Positions 46,860 through 57,278 of a DNA stretch of 64,000 nucleotides are shown here, one piece after another. Within the stretch, counting starts at the first letter, position 1; every line of letters begins with the position of its first letter. Made by a program: the position numbers and the translations under genes. The stretch spans positions 4,650,001 through 4,714,000 of the forward strand of contig OY730172.1 of the NCBI GenBank assembly GCA_963422465.1, given 5' to 3'. The stretch comes from Lichina pygmaea (lineage: Eukaryota > Ascomycota > Lichinomycetes > Lichinales > Lichinaceae). The notes under the pieces were generated by a model. It saw nothing but the letters and a program-made list of their open reading frames with translations. It searched no databases and was not told the origin of the DNA.

Positions 46860-47379
46860 GACGCCCTCATACAACAGGAGCCTAGAGCGATCATCAGAAT
46901 GAATTTCTCAAATAGGCGGGCACAGCTGCAAATGATGCTGTCACATCGCCTTACTTTCTGATCTCGTTGATGGTCCTTCCGACTTAATTACGTGGCGAGA
47001 TAAAAAAAAAGGGTTCTAGCGGTGATAGAATGGCACGAGATGGAATACATCAGATATAGGCATCTCTTGTAATATTGTGTACATCCCAATGTATAGACCT
47101 AGTCGTCGATTGATTACGGTACTCCCTCTGTCGAGAAAGATGTTTACTCATGGATAGTCTTGTGGCTTTGACTACTCGAAGTGAGCCTGGCCATGTGCTT
47201 CACCTGCTCCTCGTGCTCACTGCTCGAGTGGCTACTGCTGGTCCTGTCTGTATCGCTGAATTTGCTCATCGTGCTCGTGGAGCTGTGCCTGTTTCCTATG
47301 CTGCCCGCTGGCCTCCTAGCGCTGTCAAAATCTTCGCGTCGCGTGGTATCAATTCCCCGTGTCTCTCGACGCTTCACTT

Positions 47380-47380
<1 letters not shown>

Positions 47381-47412
<32 letters not shown>
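47381..47412. repeat. Poly(C) run of 32
   Basis: Thirty-two consecutive C on the + strand, the longest homopolymer in the window. Confidence 0.95.
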
Positions 47413-47414
<2 letters not shown>

Positions 47415-47574
47415 GTCCAGGGCGTCGGTGGTGATAATCTCAACATCCTCCATGTCGAGAAGAATGTCGAAGGAGCGTTTATTCCAGAGTGATGTACTTA
47501 CCTGGATAGGGGCAATGGCCTCGACTATATACGCATCTTGGTTCTACCGGTAGTGTTGCAACGCTCGCTCTCAT

Positions 47575-47575
<1 letters not shown>

Positions 47576-47609
<34 letters not shown>
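47576..47609. repeat. (CTG)n trinucleotide repeat
   Basis: About ten TGC/CTG triplets with one interruption, in a non-coding region. Confidence 0.9.
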
Positions 47610-47612
<3 letters not shown>

Positions 47613-48286
47613 GAGATAACGTGTTGAATTGTGAGGTCGCGTAGCTCTGTCTCATGGGGCTACGCGGTTCTCGGCCACGCGGCCCCCTGCTGGGCAGGGC
47701 TTCGTAGCTCCGCCACGCGGAGCTCTGCGACCAGGGCCTCGGTGGCTGTATTCTCAATACGTCATGGCTTCGACAAAACGCGCGGGCTTGAGTTGCTGTT
47801 CGTCCTGCCATCGACGAGAGACTTTGACGTGACCTTCGGACTCGACACTACCGTATAGGACAAAGACCAACTAGACCAACTATATCACGCTTATGACCGG
47901 GATGAGATTGGGTTTTCTGTTCGGGACAGCTAGCCGGTCTCCTGATATGCAGACTGCTATCTCAGTCTTGTTTGTGGTCTGCATTCTGGCTGTGTCATAA
48001 CCAGCGAATAAGGAAATAAGGAGAGGAAGATATAGTCTCTGATCAACGTATGGAAAACAGTAGAGGAGGCTCGGGAGGAGGCTTGAGAGTCTGCCTTCGG
48101 AAGGCACAGATTATCTTTCAAACAACGCCATCAACACGTGTCCCTCTCGCCTTAGATGCTTATCGAAAACGGGAAAAAGAAGCTGCCCCCCCTAGGGCCC
48201 CTTTCGTATCCCCCCAAACCAAGCACCAGATCAGAATCAACGGTTCCCCACCACGGTGTAAGGGTAGCAATCCAGCGTCCGCGATC

Positions 48287-50443
48287 TCAATCGTAGAACT
48301 CATTCTTCGACACCTTACCGACGACATCATCGTCATCGTTGTCGCTGGCCTTCTCACCGCTCACCCATCGCGTAACGGGACCAAATATCATCTCTAGGTG
48401 TCGACCCCTGCGGACGACGACACGCACGGTCCGCTTAAACGGTTCAGTCGTCTCGATGCCCGAGCATGTGTTCCGCAGCATGTCGGTCCGGGCCGAGTTC
48501 AGCGCCAGAACGGTGATTTCAGGTGCCGTGTCCCAGCAACCTGAGCTGATACCTGTCTTCAACAGCCAAACCACGTGCGCCACTGCCACAACACTGTAGG
48601 TTAGGAGAATACCGACGGCAATCTTCATGGTCAGGCCCCTGGTGCTATAAGCGTAACCGTTAACAGTAACCTGCAATTTCCACTTTCCGGCAGAGCCAGC
48701 GGAATAAGCACCGATGACAGGCGACTCGAAAGCTTGTCCAAAACGTTGATTAAACTTCTTAACAGTCATCAGGCCATGTGGTATCATTTGCTCACACCAT
48801 TCTGCGCAGAAGACGTCACTCTTGCGATCGAAACCCTTGAGATTACCTTTCAGATAAGTCTTATAGCCGACTCGAGCAAGTCCGTTTGTGACGATGATAG
48901 CAAGGATTTTCTCAATGGCTAAGATCCCTAGCTGGCTAGCTGGGAATTGTACTGGACTTGGTAGACTAATAGGCAACTTCCGAAGTTCAGCAGTTCTTGT
49001 GAGTTTTTCAAAGACGGTTGAAGAGTTACCGACGGGTGGAGATAGACCGGCAGCCCACTCGGTGGAGATGTTGATCCTGGGCCACGACCGGTTGAAAACT
49101 CCTGAGCTTAACCAGCCGTCGGGAGCCCCGGTGACTGTTGTCATTTGAGATCTTTTGCTTTGTATGGCTACCGATGCCCATCTCGAATCGACGGTACACA
49201 TGTAGATCAAAGCCGAGTAGGACTCTGTAGCAGGAATGGAGATAACTGCGCCGATGGAGTTTCCGCCGAAGATAGAGTCCGGGAGATGCGTCCAATCCAG
49301 CCGAGGCTCGTCAAGTGTTTCGAGATAGCTCACATCTGAAAGTGTGAAATTGTCACGCGCTGTTGGGAACTCTTCGTCGTTGCCTTCGTAGGCCTCCAGC
49401 GAGTCGATCCTGGGAAACTGGTATGACACCAGTAAACGGCTGTTTTTAATTCTCATTGGAGCACAAGACACGAGCGTAATTGGTTGCTGGGCTCCCGGCC
49501 CATCGATCGTAAAGGAAACGTCTCGTTGGGACGTGAACCGCCCTCGACCAACTTTCTCTGCCGCAATTACCCAAAGCCGACTGATATCCACGAGAGCATT
49601 GGCTAGTCCAGCATGTTGGGTCGTTGCCAGCGTGAAGCGATCGCCGTAGAGGCCAGTCTTTGCCGTGTGGTACAGATGGCGAACTGCGCTCTCGCTAGAC
49701 AAGGAGATGACTTCCGGATAATCATTTGATGCTATGCTAAATCGCGTCCAGTGCTCGGCGTTGGTGTCGCCGAGGTCTCTCCAGTTTCCGCTTGGGCATT
49801 CATCATAGCCGTGATCTCCGAGGCAATATGGAAACATGTCAGAGCTGTTCACTTGAAGTGGGAATAGCTGTTGAGGAGTGGCGCCGAGGAAGAATTGCGT
49901 CCCACCGGCCGGCCAGTCGTCGATCCTTGGTTTGAGCACAATCGCACTGGAGGGTCCAACAGATACTCCTAAAAGAGTACCTATCACGAGAAGGAGCATA
50001 AGCTCCAGTCGCCGTCTCAGATCTGGGTACTTCGATCTCATCGCGCCCCAAAACTCCCGAGACCAAAAGAAACTGATCTCCTTGATGTGCAGGCCCGCAA
50101 AGACTGCGCCAAATGGGATCCCTTCACCGAGAGCGAGCTGATCTCGGACATATCCAAAGACGACTGCAGCCAAAGACGCCTGCATTGTCAATTCATGCAA
50201 CTTTGCAGTAAGTTGAAGGCTCCCGAGCTTCATATCATCTTGACCACTAGCACCTGCCAGTTCATCTCCAATATAGTAACCATGAAGATTTATGGTACAG
50301 ATTGCGACCGCGGCGCTGACCGGTAGAAGGTGGATCGACGCGGCGGCTGCCGCAGTACCCCAGTCCTTTCGGATCGCGATTTTGGGCTCCTCACGAGAAC
50401 GTTTCCCTCTTATGATGCACCAGAGGGAGTACAGCAGCTGCAA
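48287..50443 (-). CDS. Large fungal membrane protein of unknown function
   Basis: One uninterrupted frame of about 718 codons. Hydrophobic segments near the N-terminus ('IHLLPVSAAVAICTINL', 'ELMLLLVIGTLLGVSVGPSS') and near the C-terminus ('MKIAVGILLTYSVVAVAHVV') flank a roughly 430-residue soluble domain with several N-glycosylation sequons (NSS, NFT, NIS, NRS) and cysteines, so that domain probably faces outside or the lumen. Proteins of this layout are common and uncharacterised in Pezizomycotina. The frame stays open upstream of 50443 through about 50640 but no in-frame ATG was found, so the true start is unresolved; a spliced 5' exon from the repeated region at 50507-51105 is possible. 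The tail is acidic (DNDDDD). Confidence 0.75.
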   Translation of the reverse strand: MQLLYSLWCIIRGKRSREEPKIAIRKDWGTAAAAASIHLLPVSAAVAICTINLHGYYIGDELAGASGQDDMKLGSLQLTAKLHELTMQASLAAVVFGYVRDQLALGEGIPFGAVFAGLHIKEISFFWSREFWGAMRSKYPDLRRRLELMLLLVIGTLLGVSVGPSSAIVLKPRIDDWPAGGTQFFLGATPQQLFPLQVNSSDMFPYCLGDHGYDECPSGNWRDLGDTNAEHWTRFSIASNDYPEVISLSSESAVRHLYHTAKTGLYGDRFTLATTQHAGLANALVDISRLWVIAAEKVGRGRFTSQRDVSFTIDGPGAQQPITLVSCAPMRIKNSRLLVSYQFPRIDSLEAYEGNDEEFPTARDNFTLSDVSYLETLDEPRLDWTHLPDSIFGGNSIGAVISIPATESYSALIYMCTVDSRWASVAIQSKRSQMTTVTGAPDGWLSSGVFNRSWPRINISTEWAAGLSPPVGNSSTVFEKLTRTAELRKLPISLPSPVQFPASQLGILAIEKILAIIVTNGLARVGYKTYLKGNLKGFDRKSDVFCAEWCEQMIPHGLMTVKKFNQRFGQAFESPVIGAYSAGSAGKWKLQVTVNGYAYSTRGLTMKIAVGILLTYSVVAVAHVVWLLKTGISSGCWDTAPEITVLALNSARTDMLRNTCSGIETTEPFKRTVRVVVRRGRHLEMIFGPVTRWVSGEKASDNDDDDVVGKVSKNEFYD

Positions 50444-50506
50444 GCCAAGAGCACGACACAGCCTTCGAAATCTCGATGGTGGAGGATATTGTACATGATC
50501 GTCGGA

Positions 50507-51105
50507 GTCAACAGAGACCTCATGACCACTTGAGATATGCTGACTGCACCGGCTTCTAGCAATGGATGGTGAGTAGAGTATATATCGAGCTGCCCAGAAG
50601 AGGCGTTCATCTCGTGTCTGGAATCCGTAAAAACAGGGCGGAAGAGCTCCTACCCTTGAGGGGATCTGGTCAGCGCAAGAGATAATCTAGACGACTGGCT
50701 CTGGCTGTCAACAGAGACCTCGTGATCACTGGAGATCTGTTGACCGCATCCGCTCCTAGCATTGGACCGTGAGTAGAGTACGTGTCAAGCTGCCAAGAAG
50801 AGGCATTCATTGTGTGCCTGGGATCTGTGCAAACGCGGCGAGAAAGCTCTTACTCTTGAGGGGCTCTGGCCAGCGCAAGAGACGATCTAGACGACTGGTT
50901 CTGGTTGTCGACCGAGACCTCGTGAGTATATAAGGTCTGCTGACCGCACCTGCTTCTAGCAATGGATAGTGAGTAGAGTACATATCAAGCTGTCCAGAAG
51001 AGATATCCATCTCGTGTTCGGAGCCGGTAAAACGCGGCAGGAAAGCTCTTACCCTTGAGAGGTTCTGGTCGGCGCAAGAGACGACCTAGACGACTGGTTC
51101 TGGTC
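50507..51105. repeat. Three tandem copies of a ~200-bp unit
   Basis: Units start at 50507, 50707 and 50907, and a partial fourth starts at 51106. Periodicity is 200, 200 and 199 bases. Landmarks recur in each: GTC(A/G)AC(A/C)GAGACCTC, CTAGCA(A/T)TGGA, GTGAGTAGAGTA and CGCAAGAGA(T/C). On the minus strand each unit offers an ATG opening a similar peptide (M-N-A-S-S-G-Q-L-D in unit 1, M-D-I-S-S-G-Q-L-D in unit 3). The array lies directly upstream of the membrane-protein gene. Confidence 0.88.
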
Positions 51106-51257
51106 GTCAACCATCTCGGGGAAAGATAAGAGCAGTCGGAGAGCAGATATAGTTGGATCAAATTGCAGATCGCAGTAGAGAGAAATATCGGGGTATCGAG
51201 GGGAAGTTTGTTGCGTACATAGAGGATATCATCCAGGTCTCATCTTGGACGGGTCAA

Positions 51258-51284
51258 GGGGGGGGGGGGGGGGGGGGGGGGGGG
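51258..51284. repeat. Poly(G) run of 27
   Basis: Twenty-seven consecutive G on the + strand. Confidence 0.95.
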
Positions 51285-51971
51285 CCGACTGCCGCGCCAT
51301 GGACACGTGTCCTGGCGCAGCCAGTAAGGCTTTCTTGTCGGTTTCTGATGTATGGAATCCTGCGGCCGAGTCGGTCTGTCCCTCAGCACCTTTCCGAACA
51401 TGGGATCTGCGCCGAGACAAGCCGCAAAAACGAGTACTACATTGTTGGCGACTGGTGAAACGTAAATACTGCCGGAAAAGCTGCAGCCTCATCTCAGTGA
51501 AGTGGTGAGCAGTTTCTATACCTACTGAAGGCTGACTCTATGGCGTCCCAGGTATGAGTTCAGCAGGGGTCAGCAGCTGAATGTTGATGACAGGAGTATC
51601 AGGCAGGACCAGGGGTAGACCTTGGGGGAAGGAGGGGATGGAGAGCTAGGGAGGAGGCTTGGTCGAGAGGGCCATCTTGAGACACCTCTCTCCGGGCTGG
51701 AAACTTGTGCTTCCCTTTCTCTTCGTCTGGCTGGTCGTCATATTAGACCAGGGATCTTTGTGTGGGCTAGCCTAGGCTTGAATGTGACACTCTGACCCCG
51801 TTATTTCTGCTTGTGGCCTCTGATCCTTGTTGTGCTGCCTCATCTCTCCTCTCCTGCGGGCCCTCCTCTGTCGTTGCCACAGCTCCACCCGCGCCGCTTC
51901 GCGTTAGCACCCCTTGGGGTGAAGAGTCCGAAAGCGAAGCGGCGGGGATATCGTGCGAGTACGAGGTGTCT

Positions 51972-52140
51972 AGCGGATATAATGTTAAGTAGATACGCTT
52001 AGTAAGCTGAAAATTCTGCAGTAGAATCAAAAGACCCGTACGAAGTACGTACGAGTGCAAGCATCTACATGTCTCAAGAGTTCTGGTGGTGCGGCTCTAC
52101 AATCGACTTTGGGTTGTATCTACTTAACAATATATCCGCT
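51972..52140. mobile_element. MITE-like element, 169 bp, 25-bp inverted ends
   Basis: The ends 51972-51996 and 52116-52140 are inverted repeats (AGCGGATATAATGTTAAGTA and on) with one mismatch in 25. There is no coding capacity and no clear target duplication. The subterminal TTAGTAAGC(T/C)GAAAA(T/C)TC also occurs near 55998, just left of the mariner transposase, so the two may be related. Confidence 0.7.
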
Positions 52141-52364
52141 CGTATGCTGTGGGTACTTTGTGCAGGGGTGTGAGAGCCATATCACGTGACCGTCACGTGA
52201 TCTAGTGTGATAGTGCCGCTTCACGGCAGGTCTGTCTTCAATCCAATGCGAACCATCGATGAACTCTTCCAGCAAGATTCTTGTGATATTTCCTAGTTCA
52301 TAGGCTATGGATGAATTTCCCTCCACAGCAGATATGATCTAAAGCATAACAGTGAGCAGGTACC

Positions 52365-53732
52365 TCAAACATGTGCCCACCCATTGTAAATAAGCACATG
52401 CATCTCATCAATCAAACATGCAACTCCCGGCTCTCTGTTGCTCTTGTCCTGTCTCTGCCACCGACTTAATCTCGAAAAGACCTTCGACCGATGGTACCAG
52501 GTGACCGAGAACCATCTTGCCAGTCGATTGTGCCAGATGCCCTGCAGTCTCTCACTAGGTGATGGCCACTGCTTGGTGCTGGCGACCATCTCATGAGCAG
52601 TAGCATTGTAGGCCACCCGAACCAGCGGGTTCATCCAGACGCCTCGTTCACTAGACATGGGGTTGTCGAAATGGATGAGGCAACATTCCGAGGCCTCGAG
52701 ATGGTACTTGGCCAACGAATCCGAGACAGCACGGAAGCGAAGTGGTGGATCGACATGGCCTCCCTCACGGGTGAGTCCGTAAAACGGAGCGGCGTCGGCA
52801 ACCACCATGCCGTTCCAACAGCTCTGCAGCGGTACGGGCCGAGAGGCAATCATCGCATTGCGCGAGGCGGAGGATCTGAAGTACGGGTACGTCTGGGCCA
52901 CGGGTTCGTCTCCATCGGAGTCCCGCAGCGCAAAGGTGTCGTAGTAGAGCGGTGGACGGGCAAAGTCCAGGGCGCAGGCGGCGGCATAATGCCCATCACG
53001 CGTTGCGACGAGAGCCTTGACATCGTCCACCTGCCACAGGAATCAGTAAACATGCGGTACGGAGGGGGTGGGGGCCACGCTTGGTCTCCCACCCACGTGA
53101 GATTCGATTGATCGGAACGCAAGAAACGGCAATGGCCAGCGTACCGTAAAGACGACATCATTCAGGAACAGAATCTTGTCGTAGAATATGGCCCGAGAGG
53201 CCATGCCCTCCAACGGCCTCAACGACAGGTTGCGCAGGTTTGATAGGTACGGTATCCGGCGCACTTCTCTCTTCCCTCTGGGCGTATCGACCCACCCCGT
53301 CGCTGCGGCTGGCTTCTTGATTTCATCCGCATGCGTCGCGTCGTCGAGCACGATCTTGCGTGGTGCTCCGAGCTTTTCCAGCTCTCTGTCCAGCTCTCTG
53401 AGGGCGCCCTTGGAGTCGTCCCAGCTACCGCTTTCGTAGACGGACACGTAGACGTTCGAAGGGCCAACATGCTTGACCAGGTCCAGCAGCGCCGAGTTCC
53501 AGTGGCTGCGGAGGATGGCCTCGTTGTTCCAGTGCGTACTCGAGATGAAGACTCGGCCCTCGATCGGCTTTAGCGCATGGGGACGCACGAAGTTGACCTC
53601 ACGAGAGAGCGTCCAGGACAAGGAGAGAAGGTCAAGCACGCACAGCGCTAGAGTCGCCAGGAGAGCCGCACGAACAAGGCGTCTTCGGGTAGAGCGCCGA
53701 ATTATGGCAGGTATGATTCGGGTACCCTGCAT
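52365..53732 (-). CDS. CAP59/CMT1-type alpha-1,3-mannosyltransferase (GT69)
   Basis: Exons 53145-53732 and 52365-53030 (114-nt intron) give 417 residues. A basic cytosolic tail and one signal-anchor helix (about 21-41, 'AALLATLALCVLDLLSLS') indicate a type II Golgi enzyme. The lumenal part has 'RVFISSTHWNNEAILRSHWN', 'VYVSVYESGSWDDSKGALRE', 'YLSNLRNLSLRPLEGM', 'KILFLNDVVFTVDDVKALVA' and 'ARPPLYYDTFALRDSDGDEP', all typical of the CAP59/CMT1 family. Family members add alpha-1,3 mannose to capsule polysaccharide in Cryptococcus; in ascomycetes they act on cell-wall or glycolipid glycans of unknown structure. The intron junction is phase 0 and restores 'FTVDDV'. Confidence 0.88.
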
Positions 53733-54319
53733 CAGCTATGTATCTGTTGACCGGAGACTGTACGGAGAGCCACCCGAGGATTTGCAGGGGTGCAGGGAGC
53801 AGGCTAAATTGTTGTATGCAGGCATGTGACCAGCCTGCAGAGTTTTCCTCTCCTTCGGCGTCGCTCCTGGACTTTAGTTAGACACACGCTAACCGCGTGG
53901 TAAGAATGACTGTCATATCCAAGCTGAGATCAAGATCATCCTTTCGAGTCATGGCTGCATGGAAGTACGTTAGGTACACCAGCTTCTGATGTCCTTAAGG
54001 TTTGTCAGTGAAACGTAACCGGGTGATGTGTTGGAGGCTACTGTAGGACCCCAACGCTGCACGTGCTGACGAGACCACGTCAATCAGGAATCAAGCTGCA
54101 TTTCTGCGAACGTCTTCGTCGTTGTACGGAAGAGCGTCAAGCAAGATAGGCAAGATGTTAGATACCTTAGAACCAGTGGCTTGCTCTATTCAATGGCGCC
54201 GCTGAAAAACTACTGCGCTATGAGAAGTGACCAATTACAGCGTACACACCGTAGCCCCCAGGTGGGTGTGCCCCGTTCATCGCCTTGCTGTAGAAAGTGT
54301 CCTGCCACAGCCAGACACC
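53733..54319. other. Intergenic, no gene seen
   Basis: About 590 bases between the glycosyltransferase promoter side and the end of the bZIP gene. Nothing else was recognised. Confidence 0.55.
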
Positions 54320-55185
54320 TCAGCCCAGCATCGGTCCTCGCGCTACGGTATGGCCCCCGTAAGGATCTATAAAGTCGAAGATGGCGACGGGGCTATCTCT
54401 GGGCTCGCACGAAGCTGTTGCACAGCAATCGAGCGCCGTCTGAGCCGGCGCCGTCGTCGCGTAGCTCAGGAGAGGCATCACAGTCTCGGCGTACGCTTCC
54501 ACCGGGTGACTCCCCAACGGCATCGAGGCCAGGTAGGCCGGGACGTCGAAGCCGTCGACGGCGACAGCCTGGGCTGCATGAGTCGTTGTCCGCTCGGGCG
54601 CTGTCTCCGACGGCAGCGGAGACGGAAGAGCGGCAATGTCGGCCTCGGCCACGGCCACGGCCAGCGGAGCGTCCTCCTCGCTCGCACTGGAGTTCGCCAG
54701 CTCGAGCAAAGCCTGCTGCTCGGGCGGCGCTCGCACCGGCAGAGAGGCGGCGACGGTGCTCCGCCCGCCGGCGTCCTTGGCGACGACGCCGGTCGAGCCG
54801 GTGCCGCTGTTGCCGCAATCTCGACTGGCGGTCAACAGCCGGTCGACGTGCGACGCCGCAACGGAGCCTTCGATTCGCTTGACCACACGCCTGTTGACCT
54901 CGGCCTCGGGCACCCGAAGCTCGCGTAGCATCAATCGCAGCTCCTTGTTCTCTTCGGCCACCCTTCTGGCCGCCGCCTGCAGCTCCAGGGATGCCGCAGC
55001 GCCGGACTCCTCGCATTTGCGCCAGCGGGTCTCGAGCTCCTGAAGGTACTCCTTGCGGCGCGCGCGGGAGCGACGCTGGTTCTCCCGAGTCCGAAGCTTC
55101 GTCGATAGATCCTGTCGCGCGCGCGCTCGTCAGGGAAGCCGCGGCCACGTCTCTGGTGGGAGCATCTGCCACTCACGCTCGGCAT
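54320..55185 (-). CDS. Small fungal bZIP transcription factor
   Basis: Exons 55177-55185 and 54320-55111 give 266 residues. The basic region 'RENQRRSRARRKEYLQELE' has the N-x7-R spacing and is followed by a short coiled coil ('RRVAEENKELRLMLRELRV'). This N-terminal bZIP with a long disordered alanine/serine-rich tail ending in 'FDFIDPYGG' is a common Pezizomycotina type of unknown targets. The first exon codes only for Met-Pro-Ser; it was chosen because related proteins begin a few residues before the basic region, and GTGAGT/GACAG ends flank a 65-nt intron. If that is wrong, the start lies further upstream. Confidence 0.8.
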
Positions 55186-56339
55186 CGTCCTCGCGGCTCT
55201 GCCAGACCCTTGGCGACACACCCACGGCAGTGACCAGACATGCGACGTAGGATGCGCGGCCGCATCAACGGTGACGAGACAGGTGACACAAGACGGTCTC
55301 TCGGAGACCGCGACGACGATTTATTGGCTTCGAGGGGCAGAAACAATGCAGCGCGAACGATGCGAGCTGTGCGAAGGTTAGTCCGACGTGCTGCGGCTAG
55401 ACGACGACGACGACGAGGAACCTGCCGGGCTGCATGAAGGCGACCATTTCTTCCAGCGGACCCCCGCACCATCCCGCTCCTGTGCTCCCCACCGTCAGCG
55501 CGTCGGAAATGATGGACAGGTTCCGCTGAGCCCCACGAGCCGAGACTCGCCTTCGCGGTTCGGTAAGAAGGGGAGATCCTGAGCGGCTGCATGGCGAGTT
55601 CTGTCCGGTCAGTCGGTGACAATCCAGGCCCTGAAGCACCAACCGTCACTCGTGGCCGCCCGTCGTCGATACGCTGAGTGATGCGCGCCTAGACAGGCCC
55701 GAGAGGGAGAGAAAGAGCGCGCGATCTGATCGCTTCCCGCATCTCAGATGATCTGACTTTTGACCATCGATTATCCCGCTTCGTCCCCCCCCCCCCCCCC
55801 CCCCCTGGCAGCATGATGGGGTGCGACATGCAAGCCTCGACAAAAGCGGCTGTGAACCCCCACGAAAGTGGCGTCCTGGGAGGGTACGAAGTACTCGTAC
55901 GTATCGTAGCAGAGCCGCATAGCGGTAGTCTTCGTACGAGTACGGAGGTACATACGTACATGCGTACGAGGCGGGTGACGGATACAACGGTACGGTAGTG
56001 CTATTAGTAAGCCGAAAACTCAGCGACCGAGTCAAATACTGTGAGCACACCAGTCAAACTCCTCTTGTCAGCCAAGTACTTCCGTACGTATGGATCAGGT
56101 CCCTGAGTGTCTCGACCCTCCAGCAGCTCCAAAGCCACAGTAGATAACTTGAGACAAGTGTCTGCATGTTCAGCACCAAGCAGCCATTGATGGGCAACAC
56201 GGGTAAGACTAAGTATTGAAGTGTATCTACGTTACGTACGGAAGCCGGCGACAAAAGTATTCGCAATCCCTCCAAAAAGTGATGAGACTGGAGATCACCA
56301 CCTAAATCTGCAACCGACACCACCCACATCACCGACACC
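55186..56339. other. Gene-free region with poly(C) and GTAC-rich palindromes
   Basis: No credible gene. It contains a 21-base poly(C) at 55785-55805 and GTACGA/TCGTAC palindromic words at 55880-55970. A sequence at 55990-56040 resembles the subterminal part of the MITE at 51972, and may be the decayed left end of the mariner element. Confidence 0.6.
55785..55805. repeat. Poly(C) run of 21
   Basis: Twenty-one consecutive C on the + strand. Confidence 0.95.
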
Positions 56340-56835
56340 ATGGGTAGCAAAGCCATCAGCATCTTGCAGAAAGCACGTGTATTTGCTCTTCTTGAGGAGG
56401 GTGTCCCTGTGAATCATATCATCAACCTCACAGGTCTTTCTTTCAGCACTATCTATTGAATTCATCAACTTGCGTACAAGTGTGGCTACAATCCAGTCAC
56501 CGATGCAGTTTTCCAGGACAAGTTCTTCAAGGACACTCCACAAACCAGTTGACTGAAAGCTCTAAATGAGCAGCAGACCAAAGATCTTCTTGACCTAGTC
56601 AGAAAGGATTGTCATGGACAAGAAATGTCTGCTCTTGACATCAGCTACAAGTTTCCAGTGTCTGCTTGTACAGTCCAGCAAATCCTTTGTCGCAATTGTT
56701 TCTGAAAGCTCAAGGTAATATGGAAGCCTATCCTATCTCCAGTGATGAAAGCTGCTTGATTGCAGCTTGTGATGGAACACAAAGATAAGACCCTAGAAGA
56801 CTGGAAGAATGTGATATGGACAGATGAGACAGGAG
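56340..56835 (+). mobile_element. Tc1/mariner transposase, 5' part, decayed
   Basis: From the ATG at 56340 the sequence reads as the helix-turn-helix half of a fungal Tc1/mariner transposase ('ISILQKARVFALLEEGVPVN', 'INLTGLSFSTIY', 'DISYKFPVSACTVQQILCRN') up to the first catalytic aspartate in 'VIWTDETG'. Several in-frame stops show that this DNA transposon is dead (for example TGA within the 'SFSTIY' helix region near 56456). It is cut at 56835 by the gypsy element. The continuation is at 63152. Confidence 0.82.
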
Positions 56836-57226
56836 TGTTAAAGGCCAGTCCACGTTCACACAGAATGTGGGTGGTCCTGTCTTCGACCGAGGAGGGCAGG
56901 GACTCAATAGATGAATAGCAAGGGGGGTAACTCTCTTGCTATTGTCGCTCGTAATGTGCGTTCAGCCTGGAGAGCTATTCTCTCCGGCTATCTGGGTCCT
57001 TATATACAGGAGCCTGAGGGGGGGGGGTCCTCCCGAGGGGTATCAGCTTTCTGCGTGGACGAGCTGGACGAGCTGGTTACACGTCGTCCACCTCGTCCAC
57101 CGTGGACGAGCTGGACGAGCTGGTTACACATCGTCCACCTCGTCCACCGGGTCGGGTGAATATTGTTCCGTGTACCTCTGTACACTCGCTTCGGTCGGCT
57201 CAGCCGTTCCGGCCTGGGCCTTAACA
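56836..57226 (-). repeat. LTR of element A (distal, 3' in element orientation)
   Basis: 391 bases, TGTTAA...TTAACA ends. It contains two tandem copies of a roughly 47-base unit (GTGGACGAGCTGGACGAGC and on) and, on the element's sense strand, a TATATAAGG box. Confidence 0.93.
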
Positions 57227-57278
57227 CCATCCCCTCCCTCCAAAGGTTCTGTCCCCAGATCCTCTCGCTTCTCTTACC

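Larger units (their letters stand above)
46860..48286. other. 1.4-kb intergenic region with homopolymer and CTG repeat
   Basis: No credible gene. It holds a 32-base poly(C) run, a (CTG)n tract and GC-rich hairpins at about 47650-47740 (GCTCCGC..GCGGAGC). Runs of Pro, Leu or Gly codons in several frames come from the repeats. Confidence 0.65.
51106..52364. other. 1.26-kb intergenic region with poly(G) and a MITE
   Basis: No credible gene. It contains a 27-base poly(G) run and an inverted-repeat element, listed separately. Confidence 0.6.

Noticed and set aside
47150-47553. Proline-rich frames across the poly(C) run at 47381
   Set aside because: They exist in all three phases because of the homopolymer and have no other support.
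54393-55172. A 259-codon minus-strand frame overlapping the bZIP gene
   Set aside because: It is out of phase with the bZIP basic region and rich in Arg/Gly/Ala, so it is a frame shadow.
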